Source: an uncultured Eubacteriales bacterium
GTDB taxonomy: Bacteria > Bacillota > Clostridia > Oscillospirales > Oscillospiraceae
DNA: 15,848 nucleotides
Reading direction: 5' to 3'
NCBI GenBank assembly: GCA_949744025.1
Contig: CATJWA010000215.1
Span: forward strand, 1 to 15,848
Positions 7,550 to 14,587 of the stretch are shown one piece after another. Under the pieces are notes generated by a model. That model did not search any database. It was not told the DNA's origin and was given only the letters and a program-made list of their open reading frames with translations. How positions within the stretch are numbered: position 1 is the stretch's first letter; each line of letters starts with the position of its first letter. The position numbers and the translations under genes were made by a program.

Positions 7550-7561
7550 GGAGGAGTGAGC

Positions 7562-8152
7562 ATGAAAACCGGCGCGCTGCTGACGGCGGCGGGGCTGTCG
7601 TCGCGCATGGGCCGGTTCAAGCCCATGCTCCCGCTGGGGCGTGACACAATAATTCGCCGGGGCGTAAAAACGCTGCTGGCGGCCGGTTGCGCTCCGATAG
7701 TCGTGGTGACAGGCTATCGGGCCGCGGAGCTTGAGGCGCATCTGTCGGACCTGCCTGTGAACTGTGTTTATAACCCGGACTACGCAGTGTGTGACATGCT
7801 TGCCTCCGTGAAGCTCGGGCTGCGCGCGCTGGAAGGGCGCTGCGGGCAGCTTTTGTTTACCCCCGCGGACGTATGCCTTTACGGGGAGGAGACGGCGCGG
7901 GCACTAATCGGCTCAGGGGAAAGACTGTGCCGGCCCTGCTGCGGGGGACGGCGCGGGCATCCGGTGCTTATTTCCGCCTCGCTCATCCCGCAAATTCTTG
8001 CCTACGATGGCGCGGGCGGACTGTCTGGAGCGCTGGACGGCCTCGGCTGCGCGGCCGAGCTTGAGGTGGACGCTCCGGGGATCCTGCTGGATGCGGATAC
8101 CCCTGAGCAGTACCGTCTTTTGCTCAAGCTCGACGGAGGAATGACGGAATGA
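7562..8152 (+). CDS. MobA/MocA-like nucleotidyltransferase for the molybdenum cofactor
   Basis: The 196-residue protein has the GT-A-type nucleotidyltransferase fold of MobA/MocA. The nucleotide-binding signature LTAAGLSSRMGRFK spans 7-20 with K20 of the family's conserved lysine; FTPADV (99-104) carries the metal-binding aspartate D103; RGHPVL (131-136) and DADTPEQY (177-184) are typical of the MocA branch. MocA transfers CMP from CTP to molybdopterin-Mo, giving the cytosine dinucleotide cofactor used by xanthine-oxidase-family enzymes. That fits the FAD-less aldehyde oxidoreductase encoded four genes downstream. It resembles the NTP transferases of the Desulfovibrio DVU_1551 kind (from memory). 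GTP-specific MobA activity is less likely in this setting. ATG 7562 has GGAGG seven bases upstream; GTG 7556 is too close to that site. Its stop overlaps the next start by four bases. Confidence 0.88.
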   Translation: MKTGALLTAAGLSSRMGRFKPMLPLGRDTIIRRGVKTLLAAGCAPIVVVTGYRAAELEAHLSDLPVNCVYNPDYAVCDMLASVKLGLRALEGRCGQLLFTPADVCLYGEETARALIGSGERLCRPCCGGRRGHPVLISASLIPQILAYDGAGGLSGALDGLGCAAELEVDAPGILLDADTPEQYRLLLKLDGGMTE

Positions 8153-9231
8153 GGGCGGTCTACCTCGTCCGCCACGGCCAGCCGGCGCTTCCGGCCGGCA
8201 AAAGGCTCTGCGTCGGACGCATGGACCTGCCTCTGTCAGTCGAGGGGGAGGACCAGGCGCGCCGGCTCGGGGAATACTTCACCGGACTGCCGGCGTTGGT
8301 GGTCTCCAGCCCGCTGAAGCGCTGCAGGGACACCGCGGGAGCAGTTTCGGACGATTACCGGATATGCGGGGGTCTGATTGAGCTCGACATGGGCGAATGG
8401 ACGGGCCTGAGCTTTGAGGATATACGCTCGTGCTGGCCGCTGCTGTACGAAAAGCGCGGCCGAGAGCCGTGGAGCACCGCGCCCCCAGGTGGCGAGAGTC
8501 TTGATGAATGCGCCGGGCGCGCTGAGCGCGTATTTTGGGAGATTTTAGAGGAAAGTCAGTTTGGAAACCTTGTGCTGTGTGCTCACAGCGGCATTATCCG
8601 CGCGCTGTCTGCCGCTCTTACGGGCCGCCGGGCCGCCGGGCTTTCCGTGCCGGGCTGCGGCAGCGTGACGCAGCTTCTTGTCAGCGGCGGACGGGAGGTG
8701 TACGCCGGAGCTTACGGCGCAATGCCGCAGGACCTGCCGGCGGCAATACCGAACGAGGCGGAGTGTATGGAGCTGCTGAGGAAATCCGGAACACCGGAGC
8801 ATGTGCGGGAACACTGCCTGGCTGTGGCGGAGCTCACGCGGGAGATATGCCTTGAGCTTAAGGGACGCGGCGAGACACTCAGCATGGAGCTGGCTTATGC
8901 GGGAGCGCTGCTGCACGACATGGCGCGCACGCAGCCGCATCATGAGCTGTACGCGGCGCGCAGGCTGTGCGAAGCTGGCTTTGCCGCCGTTGGGGCGGTT
9001 GTGGGCAGCCACATGAGCCTTGACGGAGAGAGAACGGACCGCTGGAGTGAGAGCGCGGCGGTGTTTTTGGCCGACAAGCTGGTTGACGGCACTCGGCGGG
9101 TTAGTCTGAGGGAGAGGTTTTTTGCCGACCCTGACCCGCGGAAGCTGCCTTTTATACAGGAGAGATATGAGCTTGCGCGTACGCTGCTGCGCCGGCTCAG
9201 GGAAGGAGAGACGTATGGAGACAATATTTGA
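8149..9231 (+). CDS. Histidine phosphatase - HD phosphohydrolase fusion protein
   Basis: Two hydrolase domains are joined in 360 residues. Residues 1-190 are a histidine phosphatase of the phosphoglycerate-mutase/CobC type: VRHG with R8 and nucleophile H9, SSPLKRCRDTA (53-63) with R58, the acidic LIELDMGEW (77-85), and AHSGIIRAL with H146. Residues about 205-325 are an HD domain: H222, H256-D257 in LLHDMAR, and D309 in LADKLVD, the metal ligands expected of a phosphohydrolase. Both sites look intact. The substrate is unknown. Its place between a MocA-like enzyme and XdhC suggests hydrolysis of a phosphorylated cofactor or nucleotide intermediate, but that is inference from context. It starts at an ATGA overlap with the preceding gene, with GGAGGA eight bases before the start, and its end overlaps xdhC by 17 bases. 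Confidence 0.85.
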   Translation: MRAVYLVRHGQPALPAGKRLCVGRMDLPLSVEGEDQARRLGEYFTGLPALVVSSPLKRCRDTAGAVSDDYRICGGLIELDMGEWTGLSFEDIRSCWPLLYEKRGREPWSTAPPGGESLDECAGRAERVFWEILEESQFGNLVLCAHSGIIRALSAALTGRRAAGLSVPGCGSVTQLLVSGGREVYAGAYGAMPQDLPAAIPNEAECMELLRKSGTPEHVREHCLAVAELTREICLELKGRGETLSMELAYAGALLHDMARTQPHHELYAARRLCEAGFAAVGAVVGSHMSLDGERTDRWSESAAVFLADKLVDGTRRVSLRERFFADPDPRKLPFIQERYELARTLLRRLREGETYGDNI

Positions 9232-10234
9232 GGCCGCGCGGGAGCTCCTGCGCACGAAGGAAAAAGGCGTGCTTGCCGTTATACTCGGCAGCAGCGGCTC
9301 AACCCCGCGGGGCGAGGGCGCGAAAATGCTTGTGTGCGGAGACGGCAAGATACACGGCACGATAGGCGGCGGCCCGATGGAATTTGCCGCGACGAAGGCG
9401 GCTCTGGAAATAGCCGGCGGCGGAGCGCGTGTAATGGACTATGATATGCAGGGCCGCGGCGCGACGGCAGAGCCGGTCTGCGGCGGCAGCGCCTGCGTGT
9501 GCCTGTATCCGCTGACCGAGGCTGACGCTCCGGTATTTGAAAAAATATGCCTGTGCGCACGAAAGCGGGAGCGCGCGTTCCTGGGACTTTGGCATGAGAA
9601 TGGGACTTACCGGCTTTTCTGCCTCGCCGGCGGAGTTCTGACGGGGGCAGGCATGGACGCGGCTGAAAGCGCGCGCTGTGCCGCCGCGTGTGCTGGCGCG
9701 GCCGTACATGACGACGAGCGGCTTGCATACTGCGAAACGCTTTCCGTGGCGCCGCGTGTGCTGCTCATGGGCGGCGGTCATGTTGCGCTGGCAACGGCGT
9801 GCGTGGCCGAGGTTGCGGGCTTTGAGGTGGCTGTGATGGACGACCGCGAGGAGTTTGCCAATCCCGAGCGGTTCCCGGGCGCGCGGTGTATAGTCTGTGG
9901 GCGCTATGACGAGCTGCCTGTTGAGGAAATAACTCAGGACGACTATATCGTAGTGGTGACCCGGGGACACAAAAACGACCGCGAGGCACTGGAGTGGGCA
10001 TTGAAAACCGACGCCTGCTATATTGGCATGATAGGCAGCCGCACCAAACGCGACATGATTTACGACGCGCTGCGCGCTAAGGGTGTTTCACAGGAGCGGA
10101 TTGATTTTGTCCATTCGCCTATCGGTCTGCCTCTGGGAGGACGCTCGCCGGGGGAGATTGCCGTATCAATCACCGCGGAGCTTATAAGCGAGCGCGTAAG
10201 GCTTGGCGGAGCTGGGGAGAAGCCCCATGCTTAA
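9215..10234 (+). CDS. xdhC: XdhC-family molybdenum hydroxylase maturation factor
   Basis: This 339-residue protein has both XdhC/CoxI halves. The N-terminal domain shows VILGSSGSTPRGEGAKMLV (22-40) and GTIGGGPME (48-56). A CGG element, C89-G-G-S-A-C-V-C, holds cysteines that may take part in sulfur handling. The C-terminal Rossmann domain begins RVLLMGGGHVA (181-191) and continues with VVVTRGHKND (246-255), YIGMIGSRTKR (269-279) and SPIGLPLGGRSPGEIAVSI (301-319), all family signatures. Known XdhC proteins bind the molybdenum cofactor, help install the terminal sulfido ligand and insert it into the apoenzyme. Here the client is presumably the oxidoreductase two genes downstream. Start at ATG 9215, preceded by GGAAGGAGAG; this lies inside the end of the previous gene and suggests coupled translation. 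Ten of its 17 isoleucines are ATA, unlike the oxidoreductase gene. Eight bases overlap the next gene. Confidence 0.92.
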   Translation: METIFEAARELLRTKEKGVLAVILGSSGSTPRGEGAKMLVCGDGKIHGTIGGGPMEFAATKAALEIAGGGARVMDYDMQGRGATAEPVCGGSACVCLYPLTEADAPVFEKICLCARKRERAFLGLWHENGTYRLFCLAGGVLTGAGMDAAESARCAAACAGAAVHDDERLAYCETLSVAPRVLLMGGGHVALATACVAEVAGFEVAVMDDREEFANPERFPGARCIVCGRYDELPVEEITQDDYIVVVTRGHKNDREALEWALKTDACYIGMIGSRTKRDMIYDALRAKGVSQERIDFVHSPIGLPLGGRSPGEIAVSITAELISERVRLGGAGEKPHA

Positions 10235-11597
10235 CACCGTTACGCGAAGCGTCTGCCCTGTGTGCCTGAAGGTGCTGCCGGCGAAGCGGGCGCAGGAGGA
10301 CGGGAATGTCTACTTGGAAAAGACCTGCCCCGAGCACGGCTCGTTTCGTACCCTTATATGGGAGGGCAAGCCGGACTACTGGCGTTGGGGCGAGCGGCAC
10401 ACGCCAACGCGCTTTCGCACAAAAGACGGCGTAAAGCGCGGCTGCCCATATGACTGCGGGCTGTGCGGCGCGCACCGCCAGCGCACCTGCTGCGTACTGC
10501 TGGAGGTGACGCAGCGCTGCAACCTCGGCTGTCCCGTCTGCTTCGCGGACGCGGGCAAGGAGTGCGCCGACCCCAGCATGGAGACCATCTCCGGCTGGTA
10601 CGATATGCTGCGCAGGGAGGCGCCGAACGCTAATATACAGCTTTCCGGGGGCGAGCCCACGGTAAGGGACGACCTGCCCGAGATAATCCGGCTCGGCAGA
10701 GAAAAGGGATTTAAATATTTTCAGCTCAATACGAACGGGCTGCGTCTGGCAAATGAGGCCGGCTGCGCTGCGGCGCTCAAGGACGCGGGGCTAAGCTGTG
10801 TGTTTCTCCAGTTTGACGGGGTGAGCGACGATGTATACATTGCCCTGCGCGGCAGAGCCCTGCTTGAGGAAAAAAAGCGAGCGATTGAAAATTGCCGGGC
10901 GGCGGGGCTGGGCGTGGTGCTTGTGCCGGTGGTTGCCTCGGAAATAAATCTTGATCAGGTGGGCGCGATAGTCGATTTTGCGCTGGAGCGCCTGCCGTAT
11001 GTAAAAGGCGTGCATTTCCAGCCGCTTACATATTTTGGCCGCTGTGAAACCGATGGCGGACGCGTTACCCTGCCGCGGCTCATGCGTGAGCTTGAAAGCC
11101 AGACCGGCGGACGGCTAAAGGTCTCTGATTTCACCGGCGGCACCGCGGAAAACGCCCACTGCTCATTTTCCGCCAATTTCCTGCGTGAAGCGGATGGAAG
11201 CGTTACGGCCCTGCGTGAGAGCGCCTGCGGCTGCGGTGCGCCGTCTGAGATGACAGCGCACGTCTGCGCGGCAGAGGACAGCTGCTGCTGTGCTCCCGAC
11301 GACCTCAACAACGCGGTGGACCACGCCAGAAGCACCGTGGCAAAGCGCTGGGGCGGGGAACTGCCGGCCGAGGAGCCTCCGCCGGAGGACATGCAAAGCC
11401 TGGACGGGATGCTGTATCAGCTTCGCCATGGGCGATTTTCCGTCTCGGCCATGGCCTTTCAGGACTGCCATACGCTGGACCTTGAGAGGCTTGAGGACTG
11501 TTACATCCACATCGTCTCGCCCGAGGGACGGCTCGTTCCGTTCTGCGCCTACAACCTCACAAGCGAGAATGGCGCGCCGCTTTACCGCGGCCGGTGA
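10227..11597 (+). CDS. trsS: Radical SAM protein, TrsS-like (Tes/MJ0619 architecture)
   Basis: The 456-residue protein has a radical SAM core with C98-x3-C102-x2-C105 for the 4Fe-4S cluster and a GGEP motif (141-144) for SAM binding. Ahead lies a cysteine-rich domain: CPVC (10-13), CPEHG (34-38), CPYDCGLC (73-80) and C88-C89. This layout, and the C-terminal ending PFCAYNLT (438-445), resemble the Tes/MJ0619 group, whose studied members join or cyclise lipid chains. Its nearest match I recall is the TrsS family, often encoded beside molybdenum aldehyde oxidoreductases and sometimes carrying selenocysteine; here all relevant codons are Cys. A further cysteine-rich insert (C334, C336, C347, C353-C355) may hold an auxiliary cluster. 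Its reaction is unknown; its place between XdhC and the oxidoreductase argues for a cofactor or enzyme maturation role. ATG 10227 has GGGGAGA six bases upstream and overlaps xdhC by eight bases. Confidence 0.82.
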   Translation: MLNTVTRSVCPVCLKVLPAKRAQEDGNVYLEKTCPEHGSFRTLIWEGKPDYWRWGERHTPTRFRTKDGVKRGCPYDCGLCGAHRQRTCCVLLEVTQRCNLGCPVCFADAGKECADPSMETISGWYDMLRREAPNANIQLSGGEPTVRDDLPEIIRLGREKGFKYFQLNTNGLRLANEAGCAAALKDAGLSCVFLQFDGVSDDVYIALRGRALLEEKKRAIENCRAAGLGVVLVPVVASEINLDQVGAIVDFALERLPYVKGVHFQPLTYFGRCETDGGRVTLPRLMRELESQTGGRLKVSDFTGGTAENAHCSFSANFLREADGSVTALRESACGCGAPSEMTAHVCAAEDSCCCAPDDLNNAVDHARSTVAKRWGGELPAEEPPPEDMQSLDGMLYQLRHGRFSVSAMAFQDCHTLDLERLEDCYIHIVSPEGRLVPFCAYNLTSENGAPLYRGR

Positions 11598-11651
11598 GAG
11601 CTTACAACCATATCAACAACAAATCAATATAAAAGGAAGAAGGGTCGTATT

Positions 11652-14510
11652 ATGAGCAATGCAAATATCAAGGGATACGAGCGTATCCATCTGACCATCA
11701 ACGGTGTTGACCGTCCGGTGGTATGTGACCTGGAAAAGGACACACTCTCAACCGTTATCCGCCGTCTTGGGCTGACCGGAACAAAGGTTGGCTGTGGAAT
11801 TGGCGTATGCGGCGCCTGTACCGTCATCCTCAACGGCGAGCTGGTTCGTTCATGCAGCAAGAAGATGAAAACGGTGCCGGAGTACAGCGAGATTACCACT
11901 ATTGAGGGCATCGGAACTCCCCAGCACCTGCACCCGATTCAGCAGGCGTGGATTACCTACGGCGGCACACAGTGCGGCTTCTGCACCCCAGGCTTCATCG
12001 TCTCCACCTATGTCCTGCTTCAGAAAAACCCCAATCCCACCCGCGAGGACGTGCGCGACTGGTTCCAGAAGAACCACAACATCTGCCGCTGCACGGGCTA
12101 CAAGCCGCTGGTTGACGCGGTTATGGCCGCGGCGAAGGTCATGCGCGGCGAGGCCGACATAAAGGACATCACCTACGACTTTGAAAACGAGAAGGAAATT
12201 TACGGTTCCTCCCGTCCGCGTCCCAGCGCGGTTGCAAAGGTCTGCGGCCTTGTTGACTACGGCGACGACATTGCGCAGAAAATGCCCGGCGGAATGGCCT
12301 ATCTGGCCGTGACTCTGGCCGGCGCGACCCACGCGAACATCAAGAATATCGACATCTCCGAGGCCGAGAAGATGCCCGGCGTTATCAAGGTGCTGACCGC
12401 CGCGGACGTCAAGGGCTGCAATAATGTTGACACCCCGCTGGTAACCCCGCGCTGGACCGGAACCGGCACGCCCCCATTCCCCGTTATTGCCGGCAAGAAA
12501 ATCTGCCGCAAGGGCGACGTCGTGGCCGTTGTAGCCGCGGACACCGAGGAGCACGCCCGTGCCGCCGCCGCCGCGGTCAAGCAGGATCTTGAGATTCTGC
12601 CCAGCTACTTCACCTTCCCCGAGGCCGTAATGCCCGGCGCCATTCAGCTGCACGAGACCGGTCCCAACTCCTATATACGCTCACCGCTGATAAAGGGCGA
12701 GGAGGACATCGAGGAGCTGTTCGACAAGGCCGAGTACGTTGTTGAAGGCAGCTTCCACTCCCAGCGCGAGCCCCATCTGCCCATCGAGCCGGACGTCTGC
12801 CAGGGCTACTACGACACCGACGGCAACGTCGTCGTGCAGTGCAAGACCCAGGCCGTCGGCGAGGGCCGCGAGTCCATCGCCCAGGCCTGCGGCATACCTA
12901 TGGAGAAGCTGCGCCTTATCGGCAACCCCGTTGGCGGCTCCTTTGGCTACAGCGTAACCGCCAACACCTACTGTATCGTTACCACCGCCGTGCAGAATCT
13001 CGGCATCCCCGTGAGCCTGTCGCTCAGCTACGAGGAGTTCCTGCACATGACCGGAAAGCGCGCGGCCACCTTTGTCAACGGCAAGCTGGCCTGCGGCAAG
13101 GACGGCAAGATTGTCGCCGCGCAGTACGACCTCGGCCTTGACCACGGCGCCTACGCCGGCATGGCCAGCAAGATTTTCAACAACATGATTTCCGTCGCTT
13201 TCCACGGCTACAAGGTGCCCAATATCCGCGCCCTGGCCCGCGGCGGCGTATCCAACCACGCCTTCAACGCGGCATACCGCGGCTTCGGCGCCCCGCAGAT
13301 TTACACCACAACAGAGGCCCTCATGGACATGATGGCCGAAAAGATAGGCATGGACCCCTGGCAGTTCCGTTACCAGAACCTCGCCGAGGAGGGCGACACC
13401 ACCATAAACAGCCGCCCCTACAAGCTCTATGTCTACAAAAAGCTCATGGAGATGCTCAAGCCCCACTACGACGAGTTCAAGGCCGAGGCCGAGAGGGGCC
13501 GCGCCGAGGGCCGCCACATGGGCGTCGGCATCGGTATGGGCGGATTCCTGTGCACGCTGGGTATGTGGGACAAGGCGGAGAACGCCCTTGAGCTGCTGCC
13601 CGACGGCTCCTTCGCGGTGTACAACACCTGGGAGGACATGGGCCAGGGCGGCGATATCGGCAGCGTCACCGTTACGCTCAAGGCTCTTGAGGAGCTGGGC
13701 GTCAAGGCGAAGGACGTGCGTCTTGTGATGAACGACTCCCACCGCTGCCCCGACAGCGGCGTGGCGGCCGGCAGCCGCAGCCATATCATGAACGGCCGCG
13801 CGGTCAAGGCCGCGGCGGAGCTGCTGGTAAACGCCATGCGCAAGGCCGACGGCAGCCTGCGTACCTATGACGAGATGGTTGCCGAGGGCATACCCACCAA
13901 ATATGTCGGACATGTGGACAACATGAATCTGGGCATTGACCCGGGCCTCAACCCGAACAACGGCGAGGGCGACAAGGACGGCCAGTACATGTACGGCTGC
14001 AACACCGCTCTTGTCGAGGTGGACGTAAACACCGGCAAGACAAAGGTCCTGCGCTTCGCCTGCTGTGCGGACGTGGGCGTCATAGGCAACAAGCTGTCCG
14101 TGGACGGTCAGGCTTACGGCGGCATTTCCCACTCCATAGGCTTCGCGCTGAGCGAGGATTATCAGGATGTGACAAAGCACCGCAACATGATAGCCTGCGG
14201 TATCCCTCAGATCAGGGATATACCCGACGATATCCGTGTGGAGTATCTGGAAACCCCGCGTACCGACGCGGTGAACGCATTTGGCTCCGCCGGCTGCACC
14301 GAGGTGTTCCAGGCCTCGGGACACATGGCGGTTATCAACGGCATCAACAATGCCACCGGCTGCCGTATCTACGAGCTGCCCGCCACTCCCGACAAGGTCA
14401 AGGCCGCGTGGGCCGCCAAGCAGGAGGGCAAGGAACTTAAACCCGCAAAGTACTATCTCGGAGACGATTTCGAGGACGAGATGGACTATATCGAGGCACA
14501 TCCCATGTAA
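11652..14510 (+). CDS. mop: Molybdopterin-dependent aldehyde oxidoreductase (Mop type, FAD-less)
   Basis: One 952-residue chain combines two [2Fe-2S] domains with the molybdenum domains of the xanthine oxidase family. The plant-ferredoxin-type cluster uses C48, C53, C56 and C68; the second cluster uses C108, C111, C145 and C147. This spacing equals that of Desulfovibrio gigas Mop. No FAD domain lies between them and the molybdenum part, which starts near residue 190. Cofactor motifs include VGGSFGY (427-433) and AYRGFGAPQ (541-549); GQGGDIG (664-670) and GSAGCTEVF (878-886) contain the pterin contacts and the catalytic glutamate E884. Such enzymes oxidise aldehydes to acids with water as oxygen donor and pass electrons to a carrier. 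The protein is about 45 residues longer than D. gigas Mop (907), mostly an acidic C-terminal tail. AGGAAGAAGGG lies seven bases before ATG 11652. Codon use is far more C-ending than in its neighbours, suggesting high expression. Confidence 0.93.
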   Translation: MSNANIKGYERIHLTINGVDRPVVCDLEKDTLSTVIRRLGLTGTKVGCGIGVCGACTVILNGELVRSCSKKMKTVPEYSEITTIEGIGTPQHLHPIQQAWITYGGTQCGFCTPGFIVSTYVLLQKNPNPTREDVRDWFQKNHNICRCTGYKPLVDAVMAAAKVMRGEADIKDITYDFENEKEIYGSSRPRPSAVAKVCGLVDYGDDIAQKMPGGMAYLAVTLAGATHANIKNIDISEAEKMPGVIKVLTAADVKGCNNVDTPLVTPRWTGTGTPPFPVIAGKKICRKGDVVAVVAADTEEHARAAAAAVKQDLEILPSYFTFPEAVMPGAIQLHETGPNSYIRSPLIKGEEDIEELFDKAEYVVEGSFHSQREPHLPIEPDVCQGYYDTDGNVVVQCKTQAVGEGRESIAQACGIPMEKLRLIGNPVGGSFGYSVTANTYCIVTTAVQNLGIPVSLSLSYEEFLHMTGKRAATFVNGKLACGKDGKIVAAQYDLGLDHGAYAGMASKIFNNMISVAFHGYKVPNIRALARGGVSNHAFNAAYRGFGAPQIYTTTEALMDMMAEKIGMDPWQFRYQNLAEEGDTTINSRPYKLYVYKKLMEMLKPHYDEFKAEAERGRAEGRHMGVGIGMGGFLCTLGMWDKAENALELLPDGSFAVYNTWEDMGQGGDIGSVTVTLKALEELGVKAKDVRLVMNDSHRCPDSGVAAGSRSHIMNGRAVKAAAELLVNAMRKADGSLRTYDEMVAEGIPTKYVGHVDNMNLGIDPGLNPNNGEGDKDGQYMYGCNTALVEVDVNTGKTKVLRFACCADVGVIGNKLSVDGQAYGGISHSIGFALSEDYQDVTKHRNMIACGIPQIRDIPDDIRVEYLETPRTDAVNAFGSAGCTEVFQASGHMAVINGINNATGCRIYELPATPDKVKAAWAAKQEGKELKPAKYYLGDDFEDEMDYIEAHPM

Positions 14511-14533
14511 AGAACATAAAGTACAGTACCAAT

Positions 14534-14562
14534 GCGCGCCGGAGCCCTGCGCTCCGGCGCGC
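14534..14562 (+). other. Intercistronic hairpin without T-run
   Basis: GCGCGCCGGAG (14534-14544) pairs perfectly with CTCCGGCGCGC (14552-14562) around a seven-base loop, in the 77-base gap after the oxidoreductase gene. No T-tract follows, so it is not a classical terminator. It could stabilise the upstream message or attenuate the downstream one. Confidence 0.6.
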
Positions 14563-14587
14563 CTCGGAGTAAAGGGGGAAAACACAT

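Larger units (their letters stand above)
7241..7561. other. Intergenic region between the exporter and the molybdenum operon
   Basis: This 321-base gap holds the exporter terminator (7253-7296), a stretch of about 120 bases with no recognisable gene, a sigma-70-type promoter (7419-7447), and an AT-rich leader of about 108 bases. Two small inverted repeats and a hairpin beside the ribosome site are listed separately. The region turns sharply AT-rich from about 7350. Confidence 0.7.

Noticed and set aside
7454..7561. Molybdenum cofactor riboswitch in the leader
   Set aside because: I could not identify the expected conserved helices, and the leader looks short for that class, so no claim is made.
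9122..9214. Upstream start for xdhC at 9122
   Set aside because: It would overlap the phosphatase/HD gene by more than 100 bases and adds residues foreign to the family; ATG 9215 has a strong ribosome site and begins at the normal N-terminus.
11595..11651. TGA at the end of the radical SAM gene as a selenocysteine codon
   Set aside because: The frame beyond it encodes no conserved residues and runs into the next ribosome site; the protein already ends with the conserved C-terminal motif.
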